A stretch of DNA of 48,895 nt from an uncultured Pseudomonadota bacterium. Lineage in GTDB: Bacteria > Pseudomonadota > Gammaproteobacteria > Steroidobacterales > Steroidobacteraceae. The notes below the pieces were generated by a model that searched no databases, had not been told where the DNA came from, and saw only the letters and a program-made list of their open reading frames with translations. Location: the NCBI GenBank assembly GCA_903828595.1, contig CAIKMS010000001.1:1-48895 (forward strand), written 5' to 3'. A program made the position numbers and the translations under genes. This document shows positions 28,238-38,098 of the stretch, piece after piece. Numbering within the stretch: the first letter of the stretch is position 1; the number at the start of each line of letters is the position of its first letter.

Positions 28238-29482
28238 TTATCGCCCGACGTTAGGGTTGCTAGCCAGCACGGTGGCCAGTGAGTGACGAACCCGCGCACT
28301 GAAGTCGTCACGGTCTAAAGCCTGAAAACGTCCATTCACCACGATGGGTCTGCCGGCCACCCAGACATCGGTAACGGCCTCGCGCCCGGCACACGCCGTG
28401 AGCGCAAGCAACGGGTCAAGGACAGCGGCCGTTGCTGGATGGTTGAGATCCACGCAGACGCAGTCGGCACGCTTGCCCGGGCTTAGAGAGCCCAAACTGT
28501 CTTCTAGACCCACAGCGCGGGCACAGTTTAGGGTGGCCATCGTTAACAACTGTGCCGGTCTTAACGGGCTGGACGGTAGCAGCTGACTCTGGCGGCCCGT
28601 CAGACGCATAGCTTCCAATAGATCGCGAACCACCGGCCGGCATCCGCTGCCTAGCGTCACGTTGCTTCCTGACTGCAGTGGCGCGCTGATGCCTGCCGGC
28701 AGGTGACCGGCCTGCCAGTCCGCCGCGGGACTGTGCACCAGACTGATCGCCGAACTCACGGGCAGGGCTGCAGGGTCTGTCCAACCACGCAGGGTGCAAG
28801 GCGTGTTCCACAGGCCAAGGTCGGTGAGCCTGCGGATTTGCGTGGCATCCGCCTGCAGTAATAAAACGCGTTCTAATTGATCTGCCAACACGCGCACGCG
28901 CGACAGCACGCTGTCGCTAAGCTCTGGCACTGCGTGCAGGGCAAAAGCGGTATGAATCAGCGGATGTTCGCGGTATTCATCGTGCAGCGCTAAAGAGCGC
29001 TCCAGGCACTCATCGAGTGTTGCTGCGTAGTCGTTGGCACTGGCGTCTACCGGTAGGCCCAGCACCACGCGCAACCCTAAATCCGCAGCCAAGGTCGCTA
29101 CCGTTGCGCTGTAATGACCCCAATCCACGCAGCTGGTGATACCCGCGCAAGCCTGTTCGATGAGGCCTAAGGCGATCGAATCGGTGAGTAGCTGACGGTC
29201 GATACCGCGTGGAACGCCGCTAAAACGGCTGCTTAGGGTAAGCATCTGGCTGCGCCAAAGCGTAGAGGCAAGATCTACTTCGGTATTGATCAACCCTGGA
29301 ATCACCAGATGCGAACTGCGGGTGAGGGTGTGAGCCGCCTGGTAACGCGAACGGGCTAACTCGCTAGGTAAACAATCAACGATACGACCGCCGTTTAGCA
29401 CCAGTGCATGGTGATCCCAGACCACGGCCGGTTCGACCGGAGCGATCCAACGGGCATGTAAAACACAGTCGACCTGCTGCAC
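28238..29482 (-). CDS. TRZ/ATZ-type amidohydrolase homologue lacking metal ligands
   Basis: Position (next to ubiG, divergent from gyrA) and overall sequence match the TRZ/ATZ or MtaD family, which deaminates 5'-methylthioadenosine or S-adenosylhomocysteine. The family frame is intact at both ends (CVLHARWIAPVEPAVVWDHH and SLGSLSPGKRADCVCVDL). But the metal motif PGLxNxHTH is PGLINTEVD (residues 62-70), the HxH/E helix region reads LLLQADATQIRRL, and the NN-D region near the end is GSGCRPVVRDLLEAMR. None of the usual His/Asp ligands is kept, so this is probably not an active metalloenzyme. GTG 29482 is chosen for its GGGGAG; the frame is open to 29581 but that reaches into the gyrA promoter region. 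Confidence 0.85.
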   Translation of the reverse strand: MQQVDCVLHARWIAPVEPAVVWDHHALVLNGGRIVDCLPSELARSRYQAAHTLTRSSHLVIPGLINTEVDLASTLWRSQMLTLSSRFSGVPRGIDRQLLTDSIALGLIEQACAGITSCVDWGHYSATVATLAADLGLRVVLGLPVDASANDYAATLDECLERSLALHDEYREHPLIHTAFALHAVPELSDSVLSRVRVLADQLERVLLLQADATQIRRLTDLGLWNTPCTLRGWTDPAALPVSSAISLVHSPAADWQAGHLPAGISAPLQSGSNVTLGSGCRPVVRDLLEAMRLTGRQSQLLPSSPLRPAQLLTMATLNCARAVGLEDSLGSLSPGKRADCVCVDLNHPATAAVLDPLLALTACAGREAVTDVWVAGRPIVVNGRFQALDRDDFSARVRHSLATVLASNPNVGR

Positions 29483-29602
29483 AAAGCTCTCCCCAAAGGC
29501 CTGATGCTTTGCAGTATAACGAGGCCCGGTCGGACGTGTGGCCAGCCTTTGGCAGGCAGGCCTGATCGGTGAGCCCGTCATACCGCGTAACTACTTAATT
29601 TG

Positions 29603-29611
29603 TGATAGTAT
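29603..29611 (+). promoter_or_regulatory. Candidate extended -10 promoter of gyrA
   Basis: TGATAGTAT fits the extended -10 pattern TGnTAnnAT and lies 36 bases before the gyrA start, in the gap with a divergent gene. No good -35 was seen. Confidence 0.35.
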
Positions 29612-29646
29612 CCCGGGCTAATTCCTAGCAGATTGATGCGAACCGA

Positions 29647-32301
29647 ATGGCTGAAATTGCTCACGAAATTCTTCACGTAAATCTCGAAGACGAGATGCGT
29701 CAGTCGTATCTCGATTACGCCATGAGCGTTATCGTCGGGCGCGCACTGCCAGATGTCAGAGACGGCTTGAAACCGGTGCATCGGCGCGTGCTGTACGCCA
29801 TGCACGAGTTATCCAACGACTGGAATAAGCCGTACAAGAAGTCCGCCCGTATCGTGGGCGATGTGATCGGTAAATATCATCCTCACGGCGACTCGGCGGT
29901 GTACGACTCGATCGTGCGTATGGCCCAGCCTTTTTCAATGCGTTATCTGTTGGTTGATGGTCAGGGTAACTTCGGCAGCGTAGATGGCGATCCGCCAGCG
30001 GCCATGCGTTACACCGAATTGCGCATGTCGCGTATGGCCCACGAGCTACTGGCCGATATTGACAAGAACACCGTCGACTTCTCGCCCAACTACGATGAGT
30101 CCGAGCATGAGCCTACGGTTCTGCCGGCGCGAGTGCCTAACCTGTTGGTCAATGGCTCCTCGGGTATTGCGGTGGGTATGGCGACCAATATCCCGCCGCA
30201 TAACCTGCGTGAAGTGATTGATGCCTGTGTGGCGTTGATCGAGAACCCGCAGATTACGCTGACTGAATTGATGAAAATTGTGCCCGGCCCGGACTTTCCA
30301 ACCGCCGGCATCATTACCGGCGCGGCCGAATTAGGGGCCGCCTACGCCGGTGGCCGTGGCCGCATCTACGTGCGTGGACGCAGCCACGTCGAGGAACTCG
30401 ATAAGGGTCGGCAAGCTTTAATTCTCACGGAATTGCCGTATCAGGTGAACAAAGCGCGCTTGTTGGAGCGCATCGCCGATCTGGTGCGTAACAAGGAAGT
30501 CGAAGGCATCAGTGAGCTGCGTGATGAGTCTGACAAGGACGGCATGCGCGTGGTGATTGAGCTTAGGCGCGGTGAGCTACCCGATATTGTGCTCAACAAT
30601 CTTTACAAGCACACCCCGTTGCAGTCGGTCTTTGGCATCAACATGGTTGCCCTGGTCGATGGGCAGCCGAAGCTTCTGGGCCTGAAAGAATTGCTGGACT
30701 GCTTTATTCGGCATCGCCGGGAAGTGGTCACGCGTCGCACCGTGTTTGAGCTTAAGCGCGCCCGCGATCGTGCGCACGTGTTGGAAGGCCAGGCTGTTGC
30801 TTTAGGCAATATCGATGATGTCATCGAAGTCATTAAGAGTGCGCCCAACCCGGCTGAGGCGAAGATTGGGTTGATGAGTCGCACCTGGGGTGCTGGCGCG
30901 GTGCCGGAGATGCTGGCTCGTGCCGGTGATGTGAGTGCCCGCCCGGAGGGCATGTCAGAAGAATTTGGCCTGTTGGCGGTAGAGGCTGGGGCGGCGCCGG
31001 TGTATCGGCTGAGCGAAGTTCAGGCCCAGGCCATTCTGGAGCTGCGTCTGCAGCGATTGACCGGGCTTGAGCGCGATAAGATTGTCACCGAGTACGGTGA
31101 GTTGCTCATTTTGATTGCCGACTTAAGCGACATTCTGGCTCGGCCCGAGCGGTTGATGCAGGTTATTCGTCAGGAATTGCAGTTAATTCGTGATCAGTTT
31201 GGCGATGACCGACGCACGGAAATCAACATTGACCATTCGGATTTGACTACCGAAGATCTGATTAAGGATGAGTCGGTCGTGGTTACGCTGTCGCGTGACG
31301 GGTACGTGAAATACCTGCCGACCACCGAATACCGCGCGCAGCGCCGCGGTGGCCAGGGCGTGAATGCCGCGGAGATGAAAGAGGAAGATTTCATCTCCCG
31401 GGTGTTTGTGGCGCGTACCCACGACACCTTGCTGTGTTTCTCGGATCGTGGTCGGGTGTACTGGCTACGGGTCTTTAACCTGCCCCTGGCAGGTCGAGGT
31501 TCGCGCGGTAAACCCATTGTCAACATGTTGTCGTTGGAAGACGGGGAGCGCATCACCGCGCTGCTGTCCGTCCGCGATTTTACCGCCGACCAGAGTGTGT
31601 TCATGGCGACCCGTCAGGGCACCGTGAAAAAGACACCGCTCGAAGCGTTCTCACGCCCACGCACAGCCGGCATTATCGCCGTGTCCTTGGATGATAACGA
31701 CAGCTTAGTAGGCGTTGACCTTACCGACGGTAACAGTGATGTGATTTTGTGCAGCACCGCTGGTAAGGCCATTCGCTTTAACGAGAGCGATGTGCGCGCC
31801 ATGGGCCGTGAAGCGGCCGGTGTGCGCGGTATCACCTTAAGCGAGGATCATGAAGTGACCTCGCTGATCGTGGTGCGTGAAGGCTATGTGTTGACCGCAT
31901 CGGCAAACGGCTACGGTAAATTAACGGATGTGGAAGAGTTTCCGCGTCACGGCCGCGGCGGTCAGGGCGTCATCGCGCTGCAATTGTCGGAGCGCAACGG
32001 TCGCATGATCGGAGCGCTGCAGGTCGATCTGAAGGACGACCTGATGATGATCAGCCATGCCGGTAAGTTGGTGCGTATCAGCGTCAACACGATCTCTGTG
32101 TTGAGTCGTAACACCCAAGGCGTGCGCCTGATGCGTATTGAGGAAGGCAACAGCATGGTGAGTTTGTCACGTGTTCCCTTCATGGAAGGCGATGCCAGCG
32201 CCGAGGGTGTTGAAGGCATTGAAGGGGCGGAGACGCCAGACGTTAACGCCGCGACTGCCGAGCCGGTGGTCATGGCGCCGCCGACCGCGCCAGAAAGTTA
32301 A
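29647..32301 (+). CDS. gyrA: DNA gyrase subunit A
   Basis: GyrA cleaves and re-joins DNA and wraps it for supercoiling. The 884-residue protein has catalytic Tyr122 (AMRYTELRM). In the quinolone-resistance region it has GDSAVYDSI with Ser83 and Asp87, the sensitive wild-type state in E. coli numbering. The C-terminal pinwheel carries the GyrA box as QRRGGQG. The last ~40 residues are Ala/Pro/Glu-rich. In Pseudomonas serC and pheA follow gyrA; here pheA follows directly. A palindromic hairpin follows the stop. Confidence 0.98.
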   Translation: MAEIAHEILHVNLEDEMRQSYLDYAMSVIVGRALPDVRDGLKPVHRRVLYAMHELSNDWNKPYKKSARIVGDVIGKYHPHGDSAVYDSIVRMAQPFSMRYLLVDGQGNFGSVDGDPPAAMRYTELRMSRMAHELLADIDKNTVDFSPNYDESEHEPTVLPARVPNLLVNGSSGIAVGMATNIPPHNLREVIDACVALIENPQITLTELMKIVPGPDFPTAGIITGAAELGAAYAGGRGRIYVRGRSHVEELDKGRQALILTELPYQVNKARLLERIADLVRNKEVEGISELRDESDKDGMRVVIELRRGELPDIVLNNLYKHTPLQSVFGINMVALVDGQPKLLGLKELLDCFIRHRREVVTRRTVFELKRARDRAHVLEGQAVALGNIDDVIEVIKSAPNPAEAKIGLMSRTWGAGAVPEMLARAGDVSARPEGMSEEFGLLAVEAGAAPVYRLSEVQAQAILELRLQRLTGLERDKIVTEYGELLILIADLSDILARPERLMQVIRQELQLIRDQFGDDRRTEINIDHSDLTTEDLIKDESVVVTLSRDGYVKYLPTTEYRAQRRGGQGVNAAEMKEEDFISRVFVARTHDTLLCFSDRGRVYWLRVFNLPLAGRGSRGKPIVNMLSLEDGERITALLSVRDFTADQSVFMATRQGTVKKTPLEAFSRPRTAGIIAVSLDDNDSLVGVDLTDGNSDVILCSTAGKAIRFNESDVRAMGREAAGVRGITLSEDHEVTSLIVVREGYVLTASANGYGKLTDVEEFPRHGRGGQGVIALQLSERNGRMIGALQVDLKDDLMMISHAGKLVRISVNTISVLSRNTQGVRLMRIEEGNSMVSLSRVPFMEGDASAEGVEGIEGAETPDVNAATAEPVVMAPPTAPES

Positions 32302-32308
32302 AGGATGC

Positions 32309-32328
32309 AGCCGGCCTTAAGGCCGGCT
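32309..32328 (+). terminator. Hairpin after gyrA
   Basis: AGCCGGCC-TTAA-GGCCGGCT is a perfect 8-bp stem, followed by TTAG only. It is a strong structure but has no long T-tract. Confidence 0.5.
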
Positions 32329-32387
32329 TTAGCCCCGGCCTGCGTTCGCAGGCGCGGTGCCATAAGAATTGAAATTCGGAGTGAGCT

Positions 32388-33539
32388 ATGGCGCGGCTTA
32401 AAACCAAGACCGTCAAACATCCCCGGCAGGCCGCGCGGCCCAGTAAGGCCGCGACCGTTAAGCCGCTCAGCGATATTCGTGCGCGCATCGACAGTATTGA
32501 TGAGCAGATCCAAAGCCTGATCGAACAACGTGCAGGACTGGCTCACGCGGTGGGCACCTCCAAACGTTCGAGTGGACAGACGGCCGATTTTTATCGGCCC
32601 GAGCGCGAGGCGGAAGTGTTGGCGGCGGTGATACGTCGTAATCAGGGGCCGCTGTCTAACGAGGAAATGGTTCGTTTGTTTCGCGAGATCATGTCCGCGT
32701 GTCTGGCTCAGCAAGAACCTTTAAAAGTTGGCTTTTTAGGCCCGGAGGGCACGTTCACCCAGCAAGCGGTGATGAAGCACTTTGGTCACTCGGTACGTGC
32801 GCTACCGTTAGCATCGATTGCCGAGGTGTTTGCCGAGGTTGAGGCCGGTGCGGCGGACTTTGGTGTAGTGCCTATTGAGAACTCCACGGAAGGAACGGTT
32901 AACCACACCGTGGATATGTTTTTGACTTCGCCATTGAAGATTTGTGGTGAGGTGGAATTGCGCGTGCAGCAACAGTTACTCGCGCGCTTGCCGGGCTTGA
33001 AAAACATCAAGCGGGTGTGTTCGCACCAACAGTCACTGGCCCAGTGCCGGCAGTGGCTGGCGGCGCATTTGCCACAGATTCCTTGCATTGCCGTGGCTTC
33101 CAATGCCGAGGCGGCGCGCCGCGCCCGTGATGAGGTGGGCACCGCGGCGATCGCCGGTCAGGCCGCCGGTGAGGTCTATGGTCTCAAAGTCCTGGCCCCG
33201 CAAATCGAGGATCGTCCGGATAACACGACCCGGTTTTTGATTATTGGTCGCAAGCTACTGGCCCCGTCCGGGCGTGATCGAACCACGCTTCTGGTCTCAG
33301 CGTCGGACGTGGGTGGTCCGGGTGCGTTGGTGCGATTACTCGAACCGTTGGCCCGCCATGCCGTGAACATGACTCGACTGGAGTCACGACCCTCACAGCG
33401 CAAAAAATGGGACTACGTGTTTTTTCTGGATCTGGACGGTCATGTCGAAGACGCGCTGTTGGGTAAGGCCCTGGCTGAGTTAAAAAGCCGTGCCTCGCTG
33501 TTTCGTGTTTTAGGTTCCTACCCTAGGGCGGTGTTATGA
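32388..33539 (+). CDS. pheA: PheA, chorismate mutase / prephenate dehydratase
   Basis: This bifunctional P-protein turns chorismate into phenylpyruvate. A basic leader (about residues 1-25) precedes the AroQ-type mutase (DIRARIDSIDEQIQSLIEQRAGL). The dehydratase domain starts around VGFLGPEGTFTQQA, with IENSTEGTV and the NTTRF motif. A C-terminal ACT regulatory domain contains LESRPS, the phenylalanine-binding motif. The intact ESRP suggests feedback inhibition. GGAGTGAG is a good ribosome-binding site. The stop overlaps aroA by 4 bases. Confidence 0.96.
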   Translation: MARLKTKTVKHPRQAARPSKAATVKPLSDIRARIDSIDEQIQSLIEQRAGLAHAVGTSKRSSGQTADFYRPEREAEVLAAVIRRNQGPLSNEEMVRLFREIMSACLAQQEPLKVGFLGPEGTFTQQAVMKHFGHSVRALPLASIAEVFAEVEAGAADFGVVPIENSTEGTVNHTVDMFLTSPLKICGEVELRVQQQLLARLPGLKNIKRVCSHQQSLAQCRQWLAAHLPQIPCIAVASNAEAARRARDEVGTAAIAGQAAGEVYGLKVLAPQIEDRPDNTTRFLIIGRKLLAPSGRDRTTLLVSASDVGGPGALVRLLEPLARHAVNMTRLESRPSQRKKWDYVFFLDLDGHVEDALLGKALAELKSRASLFRVLGSYPRAVL

Positions 33540-34849
33540 GTGGTTCTACGGCGTTTTATCAAGTCGAGCCGCACGATCGTATTCACGGCGAGTTACGCGT
33601 ACCGGGTGATAAGTCCGTCTCGCATCGGGCCATGATGTTAGGCGGTATCGCCGAGGGCATCACCGAGGTCGAAGGCTTTCTGGCCAGTGCTGATTGTCTA
33701 TCGACCTTAAATGCGATGCGTCAGATGGGTGTTGCAATTGAGCAGTCGGATGCCGGCCGGGTGCGTCTCACCGGGGTTGGGCTGCACGGTTTACAGGCCC
33801 CTGCAGGGCCGCTGGATATGGGTAATGCCGGCACCGCGATGCGCTTATCCATGGGCCTGCTGGCCGGGCAGGGCTTTGATAGCGTGCTGGTCGGCGATGC
33901 TTCGCTGACACGCCGACCGATGGAGCGTGCGGCTGCTCCGCTACGCCTGATGCAAGCTCGCATTGACACCACGAACGGGCGCCCGCCCGTGCACCTTTAT
34001 GGCGGGCAAAGCCTTATCGGCTGTGAGCACGACTTGCAGGTGGCCAGTGCTCAAGTTAAATCCGCCATTTTATTAGCCGGCTTGTACGCACAGGGCACGA
34101 CCACGGTGCTCGAACACGCCATTACCCGCGATCACACCGAGCGGATGTTGCAGGCTTTCGGTGTCCCGGTGGCGGTGACGCCAGGGCGCGTAGCGCTATC
34201 GTCGGTGTCGCGTTTGCGGGCCACGCGCATCGAAGTGCCGGGTGATATTTCCTCGGCGGCTTTTTTCCTGGTCGCCGGCGCCTTAGCCGCCACCCACGGT
34301 TTGATCATTCGCCGGGTGGGTATGAATCCCACGCGCACCGGTGTGGTGGATATCCTTCGGGCGATGGGCGCTGACATTCGCGTACATGCGTTGCCCGATG
34401 CCGGGCGTGAGCCGGTGGCCGACTTAGAGGTGTATGCCAGTGAGCTGCGCGGCATCACGATTCCAGAGCACCTGGTGCCCTTGGCGATTGATGAGTTTCC
34501 GGTGCTGTTTGTTGCGGCGGCCGCCGCCAAAGGTGAAACGCTGTTACGCGGTGCCGCTGAGCTGCGCGTGAAGGAAAGTGATCGCATTGCCGCCATGGCC
34601 GAGGGCCTGACCCGGCTGGGTGTGGAGGTCGAACCTTACCCGGATGGTCTGCGCATCGTTGGCGGACCGATGAGCGGCGGGGAGATTGACTCTTTAGGCG
34701 ATCATCGCATCGCGATGGCTTTTGTCATTGCCAGTTTGCGGGCCAGCGGACCACTGACCATCAAAGATGTGGAAAACGTCGGCACTTCCTATCCGGATTT
34801 TGTGCCAGCAGCGCGTGCGGTGGGCTTAAAGGTGGAGCGACACTCTTGA
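33536..34849 (+). CDS. aroA: EPSP synthase (3-phosphoshikimate 1-carboxyvinyltransferase)
   Basis: AroA joins phosphoenolpyruvate to shikimate-3-phosphate, the sixth step of the shikimate pathway. The 437-residue protein shows LRVPGDKSVSHRAMMLGG near the start and MGNAGTAMRLSMGLLAG (substrate-binding loop). RVKESDRI and DHRIAMAF lie near the end. It is a stand-alone gene, not fused to tyrA as in Pseudomonas. It overlaps pheA upstream and cmk downstream by 4 bases each, so the three are co-translated. Confidence 0.97.
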   Translation: MSGSTAFYQVEPHDRIHGELRVPGDKSVSHRAMMLGGIAEGITEVEGFLASADCLSTLNAMRQMGVAIEQSDAGRVRLTGVGLHGLQAPAGPLDMGNAGTAMRLSMGLLAGQGFDSVLVGDASLTRRPMERAAAPLRLMQARIDTTNGRPPVHLYGGQSLIGCEHDLQVASAQVKSAILLAGLYAQGTTTVLEHAITRDHTERMLQAFGVPVAVTPGRVALSSVSRLRATRIEVPGDISSAAFFLVAGALAATHGLIIRRVGMNPTRTGVVDILRAMGADIRVHALPDAGREPVADLEVYASELRGITIPEHLVPLAIDEFPVLFVAAAAAKGETLLRGAAELRVKESDRIAAMAEGLTRLGVEVEPYPDGLRIVGGPMSGGEIDSLGDHRIAMAFVIASLRASGPLTIKDVENVGTSYPDFVPAARAVGLKVERHS

Positions 34850-35583
34850 AGGCCTTAGGCTCGGATGCGGATTCAGACAGGAATCCCGATCCGGCGCCGG
34901 TCATAACGATTGACGGCCCTAGCGGCTCGGGTAAAGGCACCATCGCTCGCGCGGTGGCGCGCCAGTTAGGCTGGACCTGGCTGGACTCGGGCGCTTTATA
35001 CCGTCTGGTGGGCCTGGCCGGACAACGGGCAGGCTTAAGCGCCCACGATGAACAAGCGCACGCGCGTCTGGCGCAGGGTTTATCGGTGCGTTTTACGGCG
35101 AGTCCAGACGGTGAGGACGAGGTTTGGTTTGAGGGGCGAAACTGGGCGGGCGATTTGCGCGATGAAGCGGTCGGAAGGCTGGCCTCTCAGGTGGCGGCCT
35201 GGCCTTTAGTGCGCGCGGCGCTCATCGACCTGCAGCGAGCCTTCAAACGCCCGCCGGGTCTGGTGGCCGATGGCCGCGACATGGGCTCAGCGTTGTTCCC
35301 GGACGCTAACTTGAAGATTTTCCTCACGGCGAGCGTCGAGGAAAGGGCCCGTCGACGTTATAAGCAGTTGAAAGATAAGGGGCTCGATGTTAGCCTTGCC
35401 GACCTTTCCCGGGACATTCAGGAGCGGGACCAGCGCGATTCCACGCGTGCAGCATCGCCGCTGCGCCAAAGTGACGATGCGCTGTTGATCGATTCTACCT
35501 CGCGTGATGTAGGGCAAATCGTCAAGCAGATCCTGACTGTCGCGCAGTGTCGTGGCTTGATGGGCCCCTCGCTGGTCGGCTGA
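34846..35583 (+). CDS. cmk: Cytidylate kinase
   Basis: Cmk phosphorylates CMP and dCMP. The P-loop GPSGSGKGT spans residues 24-32. DSGALYR, VADGRDMGSALFPDANLKIFLTAS and RAR RRYKQL follow in the right order. The start is TTG inside the aroA stop, with GGTGGAG upstream. About 17 extra N-terminal residues precede the fold. Cmk upstream of rpsA is a widely conserved arrangement. Confidence 0.96.
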   Translation: MKALGSDADSDRNPDPAPVITIDGPSGSGKGTIARAVARQLGWTWLDSGALYRLVGLAGQRAGLSAHDEQAHARLAQGLSVRFTASPDGEDEVWFEGRNWAGDLRDEAVGRLASQVAAWPLVRAALIDLQRAFKRPPGLVADGRDMGSALFPDANLKIFLTASVEERARRRYKQLKDKGLDVSLADLSRDIQERDQRDSTRAASPLRQSDDALLIDSTSRDVGQIVKQILTVAQCRGLMGPSLVG

Positions 35584-35816
35584 AAGGTCGGGGTCTGGCC
35601 CAGTCGCTTTACGCGGCGGGAAAGACGTAAGAGTTTTTTTGAGTGAGTCGCCGCGTTTTGCGGCAGGGTGGATTTTCTTAAGATGGGCCGCAAAAGCAGT
35701 TCATTTTAAGGGGATTCGTTGTTTGACCTTAACCCGTTGTCAGTGTCTGTATTTTTTACACGCTGGCGCGGACATAACCTACGCCGGGTCTAAAGCCCGG
35801 GAATGAGCAACCTAAA

Positions 35817-37493
35817 ATGACTGAAAGTTTTGCCCAACTGTTCGAAGAGAGTTTAGCCAGCCAACGCTTCCGTCCTGGTCAGATTCTCACCGGCTACATT
35901 GTCGAAGTCGGACAGGATTTTGTAATCGTAAGTGCCGGCCTCAAGTCTGAGGCAGTGATCCCCGCCGAACAGTTCAAGAACGAACGTGGCGAGATGGAGG
36001 TCAAGGTCGGTGATGAAGTAGAGGTCGCCCTCGACTCCGTCGAAGACGGTTCGGGCGAAACCCGACTGTCGCGTGAAAAAGCCAAGCGTGCCCGCACCTG
36101 GACACGTCTGGAGACCGCCTTCAACGAAGCGCAGGTTGTCACCGGCATCATCAACGGTCGCGTTAAGGGCGGCTTCACGGTTGAAATTGAGAACATCCGT
36201 GCCTTCTTGCCAGGTTCGTTGGTTGACGTTCGCCCGGTGCGCGATCCGTCCTACCTGGAAGGTAAGGTCCTTGAGTTTAAGGTCATCAAGCTCGACCAAA
36301 AGCGCAACAACGTCGTGGTTTCACGCCGCGCAGTGGTCGAACAGGAACATTCGGTAGAGCGTTCGGCTCTGTTGGATAACCTGCAGGAAGGCGCAGTCGT
36401 TAAGGGTACGGTTAAGAACCTCACCGATTACGGCGCGTTCGTTGACCTGGGCGGTATCGACGGTCTGTTGCACATCACGGACATGGCCTGGAAGCGCGTT
36501 AAGCATCCTTCCGAGGTCGTGAAGGTCGGTGACGAGATCGACGTGCGAATCCTGAAGTTTGATCGTGAGCGTCAGCGCGTGAGCCTGGGCATCAAGCAGC
36601 TGGGCACCGATCCTTGGCAGAGCATCAACCGCCGTTACCCGCCCAACACCCGTTTGTGGGGCAAGGTCACTAACATCGCCGACTACGGTTGCTTTGTGGA
36701 GATCGAAGAGGGCGTGGAAGGTCTGGTGCACGTCTCGGAAATGGATTGGACAAACAAGAACGTCAATCCGGCCAAGGTGGTTCACGTCGGTCAGGAAGTC
36801 GAAGTCATGGTTATTGACATCGATGAAGATCGTCGCCGCATCAGCTTAGGTCTGAAGCAGTGCCAGCCCAATCCGTGGAAAGAGTTCGGTGAGAACTACA
36901 ACCGTGGCCATCAGGTCTCCGGTCAGATCAAGTCGATTACCGATTTTGGTATCTTCATCGGCCTGTCCGGTGGTATCGACGGCCTGGTGCACCTGTCGGA
37001 CATCTCTTGGGATATCCCGGGTGAAGAAGCCGTACGCAGCTACCAGAAGGGTCAGACGCTCGAGGCGATGGTGTTGGCCATTGATCCGGAGCGTGAGCGC
37101 ATTTCGTTAGGCGTTAAGCAGTTGGCGAAGGATCCGTTCTCTGGCTACATCGCTGAGAACCCGAAGGGCACCATTGTTCGCGGTATCGTCCGTGAAGTGG
37201 ACGCGAAGGGCGCAACCATCGATCTGGGTGGCGGCGTGGATGGCTACTTGCGCGCCGCTGATTTGAGTCGTGACCGCGTTGAAGACGCGCGTACCCTGCT
37301 CAAGGAAGGCGAGGAAGTCGAAGCCAAGTTTACCGGCGTGGACCGCAAGGCACGTACCATCACCTTGTCGATCAAGGCTAAGGACATGCACGAGGAGCAG
37401 GAGGCCATGCAGGCCTACCGCACCGACGCATCGTCAGGTACGAGCTTAGGCGATCTGCTCAAAGAGCAGATGTCAGGCGGCGACGACGAATAA
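35817..37493 (+). CDS. rpsA: 30S ribosomal protein S1
   Basis: S1 helps the ribosome bind structured mRNAs. The 558-residue protein has the six-domain form: six S1 repeats with recognisable segments such as [48 protein letters not shown] and [22 protein letters not shown] 233-base leader separates it from cmk. In E. coli the rpsA leader carries autoregulatory structure; I did not model this one. Confidence 0.98.
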   Translation: MTESFAQLFEESLASQRFRPGQILTGYIVEVGQDFVIVSAGLKSEAVIPAEQFKNERGEMEVKVGDEVEVALDSVEDGSGETRLSREKAKRARTWTRLETAFNEAQVVTGIINGRVKGGFTVEIENIRAFLPGSLVDVRPVRDPSYLEGKVLEFKVIKLDQKRNNVVVSRRAVVEQEHSVERSALLDNLQEGAVVKGTVKNLTDYGAFVDLGGIDGLLHITDMAWKRVKHPSEVVKVGDEIDVRILKFDRERQRVSLGIKQLGTDPWQSINRRYPPNTRLWGKVTNIADYGCFVEIEEGVEGLVHVSEMDWTNKNVNPAKVVHVGQEVEVMVIDIDEDRRRISLGLKQCQPNPWKEFGENYNRGHQVSGQIKSITDFGIFIGLSGGIDGLVHLSDISWDIPGEEAVRSYQKGQTLEAMVLAIDPERERISLGVKQLAKDPFSGYIAENPKGTIVRGIVREVDAKGATIDLGGGVDGYLRAADLSRDRVEDARTLLKEGEEVEAKFTGVDRKARTITLSIKAKDMHEEQEAMQAYRTDASSGTSLGDLLKEQMSGGDDE

Positions 37494-37504
37494 GCCCGCG
37501 TGAA

Positions 37505-37534
37505 GGTGATGCCGGAGTCGGCTCCGGCATCACC
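37505..37534 (+). terminator. Hairpin after rpsA
   Basis: A perfect 13-bp stem, GGTGATGCCGGAG with CTCCGGCATCACC, closes a TCGG tetraloop 11 bases after the rpsA stop. No T-tract follows, so it may be an attenuator or an mRNA-protecting structure before ihfB. Confidence 0.55.
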
Positions 37535-37611
37535 GATTCGCAGGCAGCCTGTGCTTAAGACAGGCCATTAGGGTAGTTAGATCTTTTTTTCTTAACTTTC
37601 CGGACGACTTC

Positions 37612-37914
37612 ATGACCAAGTCGGAATTGATTGATTTAATCAGCGCTAAGCAGAAGAACCTGCCGGCTAAAGACGTCGAACTGGCCGTCAAGCAGGTGCT
37701 GGAGATCATGAGTGATGCACTCGCCACCGGGGAGCGCATTGAGATTCGTGGTTTTGGCAGTTTCTCGCTGCATTTTCGGCCACCTCGTCAGGGACGCAAC
37801 CCGAAGACGGGCGAGGCGGTCTCCCTGCAGGGTAAGCACGTACCGCACTTTAAGCCGGGCAAGGATCTGCGTGAGCGGGTCAATGACGGCCAGGCACACC
37901 CGATCCGCGAGTAA
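37612..37914 (+). CDS. ihfB: Integration host factor subunit beta
   Basis: IHF is the DNA-bending heterodimer used in recombination, replication and promoter control. The 100-residue HU/IHF-fold protein has [45 protein letters not shown] (the flexible arm with its Pro) and [14 protein letters not shown]. Location after rpsA is the standard one. ihfA is not in the window. Confidence 0.97.
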   Translation: MTKSELIDLISAKQKNLPAKDVELAVKQVLEIMSDALATGERIEIRGFGSFSLHFRPPRQGRNPKTGEAVSLQGKHVPHFKPGKDLRERVNDGQAHPIRE

Positions 37915-37972
37915 GCCCGGATCCTCAAGCCGGCTTTAGAGCACGGATCGTGCGAGTGCTGATCTTGCGCCT

Positions 37973-37991
37973 GCCCCACGGGCGGTGGGGC
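37973..37991 (+). terminator. Hairpin between ihfB and galU
   Basis: GCCCCAC-GGGCG-GTGGGGC is a 7-bp GC-rich stem 58 bases after ihfB. The tail TTCGCG is not T-rich. Confidence 0.4.
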
Positions 37992-38098
37992 TTCGCGTCA
38001 CCTTAATCCCAGCTTAATCTTTGAGCGTGATCTCGCTCACGCCCGCTTCATGCGACTGGGCTATGATCAGGGGCATTCACGGTAGTTGAGGTTGATGT

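Noticed and set aside
29483..29581. ATG at 29581 as start of the TRZ/ATZ gene
   Set aside because: The 33 extra residues are outside the family, and the region overlaps the gyrA promoter area. GTG 29482 has a GGGGAG ribosome-binding site.
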